The notes beneath the pieces are model-generated. The model was not told the DNA's origin and did not search any database. It was given only the letters and a program-made list of their open reading frames with translations. From Sphagnum magellanicum (Eukaryota; Streptophyta; Sphagnopsida; Sphagnales; Sphagnaceae), in assembly GCA_021904315.1 (NCBI GenBank), contig CM038907.1, forward strand, positions 22,637,223 through 22,701,222: 64,000 bases of DNA. The letters are read 5' to 3'. Each line of letters begins with the position of its first letter. Within the stretch, counting starts at the first letter, position 1. Positions 51,201 through 63,062 of this stretch are shown in pieces. The translations under genes and the position numbers were made by a program.

Positions 51201-52128
51201 CATTGTGGATGAGGCAAGGGATAAAGGGGATGAAGTGCTGGATGTGAGCACATGGGAGCGCTCCTTCCCTGATGATATCCCTGAACAGCTAAATGGGTAT
51301 GCACCTTCAAAGCTCTATCTCCAGCAAGAAGATTGTAAGGGTTATATAGATCCCTGATGGGTTTGAACTCAATCCCCGAGAAAAGCTTTGAACATGCCTT
51401 TCAATGTACTTTGTTGTTACCTCATTGGAGATAGTTAGTACCATGAGAATACTTTTGCCCCTGGAAAATGTATTTTTCAATCTTGCTCATGGAGGTAGCG
51501 TTACTCCAAGAACCACCAATCGGTCAGAAATCCAGGAGGTAGAGTTAAATAATGTGGTAGTTGCTAAATGCTCCAATCTTTAGTAGTCTGGTGCTTCCAT
51601 CATGCCACATCTATATCCACTTACAAAGTCAAGGGGTTTTTTTGGAAGTGAAACTGACAACTGTAAATACAGTATGATGGTGACATCCTTCCTTTTGGCT
51701 CATTTTGCTTGATGTTGCAGCTGTGACTGTGGCATGTTTATGGTGAAGTATGCAGACTTCCACAGTCGTGGCAGCTCCTTATGTTTCACACAGGCAAGTT
51801 TTCAAACATGCAAGAAGGCTGACAGCTTCTGGTATTCCACCATGTGTATCAGAGAGTTTTTGTAGTAGGGAATGGCCTCTATTGTGAGGTCACCAAGATC
51901 AGATACAATCCTGTCCTGCACCAAGAAATATATCAATCATAGAGCTTGTTCAGTTCTGAAATGTATTTGTTTTGCCATTCATGAGTTGCACTTGATACTA
52001 TATAACTATACCTTTTAAGCAAACTCAATCCATATTTGTTTGGGTGTGTGGTTTGTTGATGCCAGGAACATATGGAGTACTTTCGAAGGCGCACAGTTTA
52101 TGAGATTCTTATGTTGAAGGCTTCTTGA
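46843..52128 (+). CDS. SUMO-specific cysteine protease, ULP1/ESD4-like (C48), ten exons
   Basis: Matures SUMO and removes it from conjugates, probably at the nuclear rim. Exons: 46843-47752, 47915-48195, 49243-49313, 49765-49858, 50244-50342, 50470-50562, 50681-50800, 51193-51296, 51721-51793 and 52066-52128, all in phase; 635 residues. The N-terminal half is Ser/Pro/Gly-rich and probably disordered, with a helical stretch near 250-300. The C48 domain starts near 398 (SEAFTPLSREAEEAVDNALR), then CLLPGAWLNDEVINLYMELL, KCHFFNTFFYNKLYKDKRSY, RRWTTQKKIGYSL and IHQDVHW (His526). The triad is completed by YLDSL (Asp543) and EQLNGCDCGMF (Gln588, Cys594). The end is EHMEYFRRRTVYEILMLKAS. ATG 46843 (MGGGSVLNES) was chosen because ESD4 also starts MG; the in-frame ATG at 46684 would add 53 residues. 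Intron 9 uses a GC donor. Divergent from VPS26. Confidence 0.94.
48207..48249 (+). repeat. (TC)n microsatellite next to a splice donor
   Basis: 43 bp TC tract starting 11 bases after the exon 2 donor of the SUMO protease gene. Confidence 0.95.
48791..48850. repeat. perfect 23-bp hairpin in an intron
   Basis: Arms 48791-48813 and 48828-48850 are exact reverse complements (starting ACTTTGTAGTCTTCCC), with a 14-base loop. Lies in intron 2 (48196-49242) of the SUMO protease gene. No terminal target duplication recognised. Confidence 0.92.
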
Positions 52129-53944
52129 TGATGTTAAAACCAGGCTGGCGGTATTCTCCTCAATCAAAGTTTACAGGATACAAAATTGACTTCCAGTGCA
52201 GGTAGCTCATGCCTTGCATTTTGGAGTTTCTTTTTGTCCGGGTTTGAGTTTTATTTATCATATCAAACAAACGAGACAAGGAGCCAATGAGTAAAACAGC
52301 ATGAAGTCCTAAGTGATGGGCAAACATCAAATCTGCACCATGACAAGAATGGAAAAGATAAAGATCCCACTGATTAAACTAATTCATTTGCAACCCATGA
52401 GACATTCTTCTGTGTTCTGCAGCAAAACTATAGTGAGCTTTCCATGTGAACATCTTGGATATTTAGATGTTAAGACAGGTTGGGTCCTGTATCGTGAATG
52501 TGGAATTTTGTGCTCACAAGTTCTTGTTCTGAGCATGAACCTACTCACATCAGCCCATCATGGGAATTATTGTTGCTAGTATCATGGAACTCACTTTGAG
52601 AGAATTAGGATTGATCCCTTTAAATTAATTGTCACACAGTACAAACCTAGTGAAATTCCAAACCTCAAGTTCTACTCAAATCAATCTCTCATGTGACTTG
52701 ATCCAAAATTGCATGTGATATCAGGTGGAGTGGGGCATTTGAATGGTCAAGTTTGTGTGGAGGAATTGTAGATCAAGGAGGGCCACAGATCAGGAAGGCC
52801 CAATCATCCCACACTCCAGGAAAGGCGGGAAGTAAGATGATCCCTGGCTGATAATCAAGGGTGATGAACACCTTTTCAATTGCGCATTCTATTTGTACCC
52901 TGACCTAATGACCTGCGATTTCACATAGCCTGCTTTTTTCATGCATGACTTTTACAACTGTCAAACCATTGTTACGGTGAAAGCCTAGAGCAATTGATGG
53001 ACTAAATGCACCCCTTAGTGTCATCTGAAAGCTGGAAACCTTGCATGAGGTAGAGTGGAAATGGGCGGCATATGGGTAGGAACTGTAACCTTTTCCATGG
53101 GAGTTATGATTCAATTTCCATGAACTACCCAACTTCACTGTTGCATTTGTACAGCTGCCAATGTTATGACCTAGCTATTACATGGGTAGATTCAATTCTG
53201 CATATACATCAATAGGGTATTATTGACTGAATTTTGGCTCAAGGTTATCCAACAATGATGCTAATATTGGTCCTTAGACAGCACAAAGTATTTTCTTGAT
53301 TTTCTATTTCCATTTTCTTTTGAGATACTCTCCACTAGTTGCCCTTGTGATACCTGGTTGATACTTGACATATGGGTTGAACATGCAAACCACATCAAGC
53401 ACAGTTCTGCTGTCATAGATAGTCCATTACGAACATGAGCGGTAGGTCTTTGAGATAACCAAGGCAACCACTAACTTCAGCAAATTGTTCAGCAACAGAA
53501 GAGCTATGAAGTGGAAGTAATGCCTCTTTTCCTTAGCACCATTGAAGGTATTGCTTTTGTTTTGGAAGTGGGGTTTCATTGCAGGATCTTGTATGTCTCT
53601 TCAGAGAACTACTCATCCCAAGTTTGTTCACCTTCAGGGTAGGGCACTGCATTTGAACCTTGAAGTGAAATGGAATTGGTGAGTGCAATTGTATGCTGTA
53701 CAACAATGGTGAGTGCTGTATAGGGGAAGGCCCGGTTGTCAGTGCCTTTCAGCCCATGTACTGAGGGAAGAACTCAAGGTCCAGGGTACAAGGGCACTGA
53801 CAACAACGGTTATGCATTTCCCTTGCATAACAACTGAGGCATGAAGATCGATGTTGTAAATCACCTTACACCCCCACTCGCCCTAGGGTGTTTACACTTC
53901 ATGATTCCCCACTCCAATCTGGAGCGAGAAATTGTGTTGTGTAA
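52129..53944. other. 3' flank of the SUMO protease gene
   Basis: No gene recognised. A hairpin with 12-bp arms GTTGTCAGTGCC (53735-53746) and its complement (53793-53804) is followed at once by GTTATGCA...TGCATAAC at about 53809-53831. Confidence 0.5.
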
Positions 53945-54062
53945 GAGCATCTCCACTGCACACCAGCAAACAACTCCTTTACATCTGGACGAGTAATAGT
54001 CACTGTCCAAATCCATAGTAGAAAAAAGGGGTGTTTGCTGGTGTGGGGTGGAGGAGATGCTC
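53945..54062. mobile_element. Tourist-like MITE 1 (118 bp)
   Basis: Terminal inverted repeats GAGCATCTCCAC...CACCAGCAAACA at the left; the right end read inward is GAGCATCTCCTCCACC. Flanks are TAA and TGA, a worn version of the TTA/TAA duplication made by PIF/Harbinger-mobilised MITEs. No coding capacity. Confidence 0.65.
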
Positions 54063-56572
54063 TGAGGCACACTCCAATTGCACTGCAAACTCATCCACCC
54101 GAGGTTTGTTATGTTGTGAAAAAAGAAGCTGTTTCTTTGACTGGGATCTGAAATTTTTGTTGCACCTACATTACATTGCAATGTGATGATGGCTCAATGG
54201 TATGAGGACCCCCAGTTTGGTACCATGAAGCAAAGCTTCCAATTGCTGTCTAGAACTGCTCTCAGAAAGTTTTGCACATTTTCACCGAATTGGGTGAATG
54301 AAAGTGTGGGCTCAAGAGTGCAATTCATAAAAATGCAGCCCTTAATAAGCTGTGTGTGTGTCCAACCAACACCTTCTGTGTTCCTAATTTTTCCAGTTAA
54401 GACACTTACCGAATTTGGGGTTCTTGAACAAAAAGAAGAGGCAAAAGAAAACATTGCCAGATTTGTGGGTTTGTGAATCTCTCTTCTTGGGGTTTCTTGT
54501 AATTTGCCCTTTCTCCAGTCCCTTAAGAAGACAACCCAAATTTTAAAAGAGGACAAAAATTGTACCATAGATCGATCTGCTTGCTTCTTTCCTTCCTTCT
54601 GTGCACATTATCATCATTTGTGAATATGTCCCAAAACCAGTGTGTGCATATGTGTGTGTGTGTGTGTGTGTGTATTTTCTTCTTTTTTCAGGAATTTCTG
54701 ATGTAGCATTGGTGGCAATTATCCCAAATACAACTCCGCATCAATTGGCAAAATCATTTGTAGAAAACTGTCCAAACTCTTTAAAACTGGTGAACTGAAA
54801 ATATTGTGTTGAAGTGTGACAAAAAAAAAAAAAAAAATCCCAAAATTTTATTTTGTTTTCTCCAAAATTTGGCATGCTTTTTTTTCCAGCTTGCAACAAT
54901 TTTTTTTTGAGGCTGAATTTTTGCTAAATTTTGCAAAAGAAAACCCCAAAAAGTTGATTGTTGAAAACCTGCCAATAAAACATCAATAAAACAAAGCAAC
55001 TCAACGAAAAGGGAGAGAAAAACATACAATTGATGGAAGGACCCAAGTCCTTGCAAACGAAGTACATTGCAATTGAAGTCCTTACAAACAGAGAATTGGG
55101 ACAAATCAAGTACCCAACAACCCTTGCCGCCCCTCAAATTGCAAGAAGCATATCAGATAAGGAGAGGGGAGTCAAAATGTTTGGAAAAAAATGCTTAGCC
55201 TAAAAATCAAACTCTCACCTACAATAGTAACATGCCTCAAAATAGATGTCACAAGCGATTGATTGTTTGTTACAATGGCAATTGACGCCCTTTATTTGTA
55301 AAATGAACATAAAACCAAAAAAATAGGACTTCCGAAAATTGCTTTTCATTTTTCACACCATGTTAGCACATCAATGAAAAAAACCATCGACTTTTGTTGG
55401 ATGCAAACACTCAAAGAAAAGACCTCTTATGACCAAAAAACAAACACTGCAAATAACACTTTTGTCTTAGTTAATTGTTTTCTCGTAGAATTGACAAGTG
55501 TATGTTTCACAAGAGGCTTTCATTCATGCAAATGAAAAGGGTATGTACACTTTGTGTCTGTTGTTGAACACCGATTTGTTGAATAGATCGGTGTGTCCTA
55601 GTTTGCTAGATTGTTTTCCTTGCTAGTGAGCATTCTAAACTCTTATGCTAAGTGCGGCTCAATTCTCATTAAGCTTTCTCCCAAGGGCTTTACATAGGTT
55701 AAAAAAATCAGTGTGATTTTAGAAAAAATTCCATTGATGCCCCAGTGGGTACCTCCCAAATACTCGCCGGGTATCACAAGGGGAAATTTTTTTGGTAAAA
55801 AAGTTAGATTTTTGACCGAAAAAACATGATACCCATAGAGGTGGGTATTACAATTTTTGAAAAGCCCGCTAGCCTATTATGCTATGTAAGGGTACTTACA
55901 ATGACACACTAAAACAATTGGCCTCTCAAATTTTTTTTGGAGTTTGGACCCATACAAGTTAGGCATTGTTTATATAAAAACTTCAAATTATAAGAGTATC
56001 CAAGCGTTTTTTGCTTCCAATTTGGAACCATGATTTGAAGCTTTTACTCTCTTTTTAAGTGGCTTGAAACTGGGTGTGAAAGAAAGCACATGAATACTCG
56101 TATAATTTGGAATTTTTATAAAACAATTGTGTTCATAAACTTCCACAGGTTCAAACCTCATGCTCAGATTCGAAAAACTCAATCCTCAAAATCACAAACC
56201 CCCCATGCTACAAGTTTGAAATCATGGGCTCCCAGTAATAATAATATAAATGAGAATCTACCTCGATTGGGAAATTGCTGAACTGAACCCACAACGGCCA
56301 CAGATTGAAACTTACATGCATGATCTGAAGTATATTCTCTCACCTCCATGTTTCCTCACTTGCACGACCAAAATGGCGAAAGATATGAAATTTGCATTTT
56401 CAAAATCTCCACTATCTAGCTCCTTCCTTCATTGGGTCGATTTCCTTTGTGTCTAGCCAATGCATGAACCTTGAGCTTTTTTTTATCAAAAGAATCTACA
56501 TATATATAGATTCTTAAAATTTTGACAAAAGTCCAAAATTGTTGCCTCAAAGTAAGTAAGTATCTGGGAGAA

Positions 56573-56604
<32 letters not shown>

Positions 56605-56887
56605 GATACTTAATAATTCATAGTTGGCAATGACAAGAAAGCACAGAAGGTGATGGTAGTAGAACAAATTGAAGCAAATTGCATAACAACAACCCTGACA
56701 TTTGACAGCCATAATAGCATTAGATTTTTATGTGACCATGTGTTCTGACACCCAATTGTGCTTAGGAGAATGCAAATTTGAGATCTACTTGAGTCAAAGA
56801 CTTCAGATCAGCTAGCTACATGGGTGGTTAGCTTCTATGAGAGGCGTAATCTCTCTTTGAAGTTTGTACTATCTAGGAAGTACCCAA
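54063..56887. other. spacer with microsatellites, no gene
   Basis: (GT)n at 54651-54673 and 56573-56601, and A17 at 54821-54837. AT-rich again from about 54,800. Short frames resemble nothing known. Confidence 0.6.
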
Positions 56888-57100
56888 GACCATCTCCACC
56901 CACAGTAGTGAATTTTGTCCCCTACATACACAAAATGCACACTATTTCGGATGATGTATGTATGTATATACAGCTTTCAAGTTGTGTGAAACTTAGTTTC
57001 AGGCTGGGGGGGGCGAACAATTTAATTTACAGTGTAAGTTGGATGTGGTAAACATTGTTGACAAGGAGCTGAAAAATAGAAGGAGTGGGTGGAGATGCTC
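56888..57100. mobile_element. possible Tourist-like MITE 2 (213 bp)
   Basis: Left end GACCATCTCCACCCAC; right end read inward GAGCATCTCCACCCAC (15 of 16 bases match). Flanking triplets do not match (CAA, CTC), so the ends may be slightly misplaced or the target duplication eroded. Confidence 0.5.
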
Positions 57101-58366
57101 CTCTTAGAAGGACAGACATATCTTTTTTGCCAGCAACAAAAAAGGAAGAGGAGCAACAACAACAGCAACAACCCACTAGTGTTTTTTAGACTGGAAAGTG
57201 TTGAGAGTCTCACTACTGACATGACTCCAATTTGTCATTCAATTTCAATGACTCCCAACGGTCCCTTATGTGGACAAAGTGGTTTATACAAAGAGAAAGT
57301 TTGTGTGGCTTGTTTTCCTTCAAGTAGTCAGGAATTTTTTGCAAGTTCCGAGATGAACAGATTTTTTCTGCAAAGCACAAAGCCCATGTAGGCTAGTGGT
57401 CGTGGTGGTGGTACTTCACCTGCCATAGTGGGCGGCGACTGGGCAGTTGGTGAGGGAGCTAGAAACATTTTAGGCTGGCTGACTGGTTGGCTGGCTGGCT
57501 GGCTGTTTGTTTGTTTGGCTTCTCAAGAGTGTGCTAAATTATAATTAAAACCGAGTAACTTAAGTGTTGAGTACAAAGGTCCCACTAAGTATTTTGGATT
57601 ATGGTAACCGATGAGGGCGAATTCTTCTTTTCATAACCATAAGTACCATTAGAGATGCTTGAGCATTCCTTGCTCTAGTGTGTGCCAACTAGAGTTCTAT
57701 TTCATGTTGCAAAATCAGTGGTAGAAGCAAGCTTGTTTTGGCCACTTGGCAAAAAAAACAATTCCAGTGCGACAACCCATGTGATGAAGGATTTTTGTGA
57801 AAACAATGCACTGAAGTTGCCAGATTTTGAGAAAATTTTATCTCAAGTTTTTTTTTCAGTGACCATTTTGAGATTTTTGAGAAAAAAATTATCTGGCAAA
57901 ACCATGAACTTTTGAACCTTTTCAAGGACATTAGGGTTCAAGCAGGTCATCAAAATCTATAACAATTTATGCTTTCATGTGTGACCTGTAACCAAATTTG
58001 GCTAATTCCTCTTGTGGATGATTTGCCCAGTGTGTGTGTGTGTGTGGCTACAACACAAAATTGAAAGATAAAAAAAGATGGTTAAAAGGATACGACATAA
58101 ACCCAAGGTCTACTACCAAAATGATATGTGTGTGTGTGTGTGTGTGTGTTTGTGGATATTTTTTGGAAACAAAATTTCAAGCCCATATATCCTTATCCAT
58201 ATGTGATTTTTAAGTATCCCTACGGATAGATATCCTCGTTTCGCTTAGGATCAACATGTTCATTAAGAGGACAAAATGATAACAAGGATATCAACATGAC
58301 ATGAGGCAAGACATGAATGACTTCTCACAAATGTTTAGTTCTTCCAAAACCCTCCAATGAAATGAT
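57101..58366. other. spacer with short repeats, no gene
   Basis: (GGCT)n-type tract at about 57474-57512 running into (GTTT)n; (GT)n at 58030-58047 and 58127-58150. No gene seen. Confidence 0.6.
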
Positions 58367-58427
58367 CCAAGTTCAACTTTTGGTCCAAATGTAGTAGCTA
58401 GGGTTTAGGACCAAAAGTTGAACTTGG
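58367..58427. repeat. perfect 20-bp inverted repeat
   Basis: Arms 58367-58386 and 58408-58427 are exact reverse complements (CCAAGTTCAACTTTTGGTCC) with a 21-base spacer. Function unknown. Confidence 0.92.
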
Positions 58428-58615
58428 GTGAGTCTCATGTAACAAATTGGGCCACCACACCATCAACCCCCCTTCCTTCCTTCTTGTGGTCTTGGCAGAT
58501 TCATGTCGACCTCAATGACTCTTTGAGCCATTTGGGTGGCTGTAATCTCTTGATGCTTTCATGGAATATTTTGTTTCCAGTTTCTACAAGTTCACACCCT
58601 AGTGCACAACTCTTA

Positions 58616-59003
58616 GAGCGTCCCCACCACCCAGTGCTTAGTATGTGACCCTGCAGGAATATTTCTCACATTCAAGTTTTAGTTATTTAGTTTCTTCCAA
58701 CCCCACCCCACCCCTAAAACTGAAACTAGGACTGCAAATAGGTGGGACCTACTGATAGCAAACCACCTGTACGAATCATTATGTTTGGCCAATCAAAAAC
58801 AGGGAGTTGCAGTCAGATCATATTTATTACACTCTACTCTAGCAGGTGCACAGCTTTGCTGCGCCCTTTACGAGCCTCATCATCACATTGACCAGATATG
58901 CAGGAGCACAAACCATTTCCCTGACCTAAACCGGCACATTTTGACTCTTCTTCATCTCATTTTAATGTGCAGTGTCACATACTGAGCACCAGTGGAGATG
59001 CTC
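58616..59003. mobile_element. Tourist-like MITE 3 (388 bp) with TTA target duplication
   Basis: Left end GAGCGTCCCCACCACCCAGT; right end read inward GAGCATCTCCACTGGTGCTC. The similarity runs on through AGTATGTGAC.CTGC on both sides, so the inverted repeats are about 37 bp. TTA flanks both ends exactly (58613-58615 and 59004-59006), the PIF/Harbinger signature. No coding capacity. Confidence 0.85.
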
Positions 59004-60352
59004 TTAAGATCTACAACTCTAGAAATCAAACACCACTAGTGTTAAATATTGGGCAGAGCAGCACCCAAGTCACTAAATAAATTAGACATCAAATTTTGCA
59101 AGGAATTATGCTTCTTCATTGTGCTGGGTTAGTGGGTACATCTTGGAGTTTCATCACTTTCTAATGGCCGCAATTGAGACAACACTTTTCAACTTTCCAC
59201 CCACCAAGTGTCGCATGGTTTTTGAGTGACCACTCCACTTGACCAACCATCTTATTATACTTGAGTCCATCACTATATCTAACATATAATATAGTTGTGG
59301 AATGAACTCGAAATCACTCACAATTTGGCTATTAATCATAACCATTTGGGTAGCTAACTTATGCTAAAGCAATATTGTTGTGTCGTGTATATGTTTATAA
59401 CTATGCCATAATGCTGACAATTTTATGCACACAAGTATTTAATAATGACACCATCTCCATCACCAAGTGCGAAAATGGAGGCCATGTACATAGTTTTTTT
59501 GTAATTGCAATAGGGAAAATTTTGTTAAGTATATAAAGAATACCTACTATTTTATTTTATTTTTGCTTACCCTTGTAGTAGGATGGTGCTCTAAGAAAAT
59601 ATTATAACAGAGTTGGCATCATATTATTTGTTTGCCTTTAGTAAAGCAATTCAAAAATAAACCTCTATCCATATGGTTATTTGGAAAGATTTATCCCAAA
59701 ATTATCAAATTAGATTCATATCCAACATCTTCCCCTTTTTTTTCCCCCTTTTTTTTTCGGTCATATGTCATATATCATGATAATAAAAAGTAAATGGAAA
59801 ATAAAATTATTGAATCTGAAGGATTTGTCATCAAGAAAAATAAATATTGCATCTTCAAAATTGACAAATTTTTGCAAGATCATGTATCTTCCCAAACTAG
59901 ACTTTAAACAATTTTAGGTGTAATCATTTTTGGACAATTATAAATTTCCAATTTTCATTAAAAATTATATTATATTATCATTCGGATATAATATATAAAA
60001 AAGACTACTTGCCCCCGGGGAGAGACACACACACACACACACACACACACAACTCCCAAGTGAACACTTTCAAGATTCTTTGCATTCCACTTGATTGTTT
60101 GTGTTAACCATGTGTCCACTTGAGCCTAATGTCTGCAAATTAGCATTGTACTCCCATTGTTAATTAAGGGGTGCAGACATCACATGTAACCCACATGTAA
60201 ACCCACATGTAACCCACATGTTTAGGGCTCTTTTCTCATGGTTGTTGTTGTGGTGAAAGAGAGAGAAAGAGAGAGAGAGAAAAGTGTGAATATTTAGGAA
60301 TGTGCACAACCTCATCAATGTGGTTCATCTTGGGTAAAATGGTAGCTCATAC
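59004..60352. other. AT-rich spacer, no gene
   Basis: (AC)n at 60027-60050 and a CACATGTAACC/CACATGTAAACC triple repeat at about 60180-60220. No coding sequence recognised. Confidence 0.6.
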
Positions 60353-60590
60353 TAAACCCTAAACCCTAACCAAAAACTCTATCTATTACATATACATCTC
60401 TACATCTGCATGGGGGACTATATATTCATTGGGTTAATTTTTTAGGTTTTAGGGTGATCAATAATAACCCTTCTGAGAATTTGGGTTTAGGGTTTTAGGG
60501 TGGGATCATAATATAGGTCACAATAAGTACCTAAAAGTGAGTGGGTTTAGGGTTTAAGGTTGGTTGTGATGTATATTATTACGATCCCAC
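60353..60590. repeat. interstitial telomere-like words and a palindrome
   Basis: CTAAACCCTAAACCCTAACC at about 60353; on the other strand TTTAGGGTTTTAGGG at about 60485 and GTTTAGGGTTTAAGG at about 60545. The last two fall in an imperfect inverted repeat: GTGGGATCATAATATA (60500) pairs with TATATTATTACGATCCCAC ending at 60590. TTTAGGG is the common plant telomere unit. Confidence 0.75.
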
Positions 60591-61835
60591 TTGGAGAGCC
60601 TAAACATTAGTATTGTTCGGCATATTATTATTCATTTCAACTTATTTGTTTAAAATCAATCTATTGTAATGAAATGCATATTCAAAAGTATGTAAATCTG
60701 AAATTTTATATTTTATTTGTAACCTTGGATGTATGTAAGAAATACCTATACTCAAAATTAGATACGATTTGTCACCAAGTAAATAAAAAGGGGTAAGTAT
60801 GACTTGAACCATAAAGCTTTGTTAAATTTTTCCCAAAAATTATAAGTATCTATGTGAGGATGCCTCCCTTTGGCCACCTCAAAAGGGGAGAAGAGAAAAT
60901 CTTTGGGCAAACAATATGGGATAAAATTAAGCACTAGTAACATATAATAAAAATGCACATGCTAGTCATGGATGAATCAAACACTTTGATTATTGAGTTT
61001 TTTACATTAGAATTGACCTTTAATGTCTTTAAACATTTAAAATTCAAACATTTGTTTCATTTTCATTTTTAAAAATTTATAAAAAAAATACTAATTTTTA
61101 CTTTAAAAAAAGGTATGTAGTAAAGGACACCCTAAACCTTGCCCACATACTAGAAAACTTAATCTTTGTATACTTGCACCCTAACCTAATGATTTTTTTA
61201 TTAATGGTAATATACTTTACTTGATGACCAAGGATACACTAAGAAACATCATACTTGCACAACATTTGTCATGACCTCTCTTCTTGACTAGGTGGCAACA
61301 AACCCCTTATTTGTCTACCTTGTGTAGACCCTTATTATGGTAAAAATTGGGGCTTCGAGCTTTATCATGTAGAAAGACCTAAGCAAATTTTGATTTTTTG
61401 AACTGGTGGGAACTAATAGTTTGTGATCATGAGTGGGGATGGATGGGAAATGCAAAAGAATGGGCTTTACCAAAAAAAAATTGTTAAGATCCATTGATAA
61501 AACATGAAGTTGTCATCATCACACAAGTAGTTTTATGTGTAGTAACATGACCTCTAGATGCACGAAGGAAAGTGTGCAAGGTTTTTATGTATTGTTGAGC
61601 ACCTTAAATACCAAGTAGGTCTATACTCATAAATCTAGCCCAACTTATCGTAACCTTTGTTCTTATCTAGGTGGTAACAAAACGCACGTATGTGTGCACA
61701 CATGTTTAGCAAGCTCCATCTTTAATTCTCCATTTTCCTTGGTTCAAACACATTTGATTCATTCACAAAATGAGAACATTTTATGAGTTGTTTTTAGAGT
61801 TTTTTTCATCATTTGCCAAGTACTCGAGTATTGGA
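60591..61835. other. AT-rich spacer, no gene
   Basis: No recognisable coding sequence or structured repeat. Confidence 0.6.
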
Positions 61836-62254
61836 CATTACAAGAATCTTGTCCATTATAACATCATGTTTGCAACCCTTGGTGTGACTAATGTCCAAGT
61901 TAACTAACTCTACGACTATAATTGTTACAACCCTATGTGTCCAAAAATCACATGCAATTCTAGTCACATGTGCAACTCAAATTTGGCACGTGTCAATTTG
62001 TAGTTGTAGATGCAATAATTTGTTGCAATTGTTGTGCATCTCAACTGAAAAGATGAATAAGAAGTGAGTTCATGTCAATCATAATTGATCACCTTGAGTG
62101 ATAAATGATAAACAAGTTGTTTTTGCAATTGTTATATGTACTCTTGAACTTTTGTGTCAATTTTTGACTGTAGGCATGACCATCAATTGTGACTAATGTG
62201 TACATTTGAATGAATGTATGGAGTAAAATGTTAGGGGGGTTGATAATTAATAAG

Positions 62255-62940
62255 CAAGTAGGTAGACATGTTGGTAGGTTATAGGTGGGTAGGTTTTGAA
62301 TGATAGGTAGATTTGGGCTTTGTAATAAGTACGCAATTAAATAGGTTAGATAGGTAACTAAGCTAGGTAAGTAGTTAGGTTAGGTAGGTAGGCAAACTCA
62401 ATGGATAGGTAATTAAGTTATGTAATCAAGTTAGGTATGTAAGTTAGGTAGTTAGATATGTATAAAAACACTAAGTAAATAGGTAGGTACAACCTAGGTA
62501 GGTTAGGCTATAAAAATAATTACATTAAGCATGTGCCTAAGTAGGTAAATTAGACTAAATAATTCTATATGTAGGTAGATAGACTAAGTATGTAAGTATG
62601 TAGGTTAGATGGATTAAATAATGTAGGTGGGTCAATATGTAGGCTAGGTACTTGGGCTAGGTACATAGTTAGGCTAGGTGAGTAGCTAAACTAAGTAGGC
62701 TAGGTTTATATGTAACAAAATTACATAAACAGGCTAGGAAAGTAGGTAGATACATTAACTAACTAACTAGTGAAATAATTAGGTTAAGTAGCTAGGTAAG
62801 TAGGCTAAACTAGATAGATTTAAATGTATGTAGGTAGCCTATGTAGGTAGGTACCTAAGCTAAGGGGGTAGTTAGGCTAGGTGGACAAAATAGACTGAGT
62901 ACCTAAATTATGTAGGGTAACTAAACTAGGCTACCTAGGT
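62255..62940. repeat. degenerate AGGT-word array in element C
   Basis: About 690 bp of TAGGTAGGT, TTAGGTAAGT and CTAGGTA-type words with strong G-over-C skew on the plus strand. No fixed period. Confidence 0.8.
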
Positions 62941-62990
62941 CAATTAGAAAAAAATGATCATAATAAATATGACACAAGATATTTTTTATT

Positions 62991-63062
62991 AAGGACGTGG
63001 TGCATTAGTGAAGGACTTTGTTCCCCATCATGGAGGTGAGAGGTTCAAATATTCAACCTCAC
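62991..63062 (+). repeat. tRNA-like (SINE-like) segment in element C
   Basis: A-box-like TGGTGCATTAGTGAAGG starts at 62998 and B-box-like AGGTTCAAATATTC at 63041, the usual tRNA promoter spacing. It lacks a convincing acceptor stem, so it is not called a tRNA gene. Confidence 0.45.
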
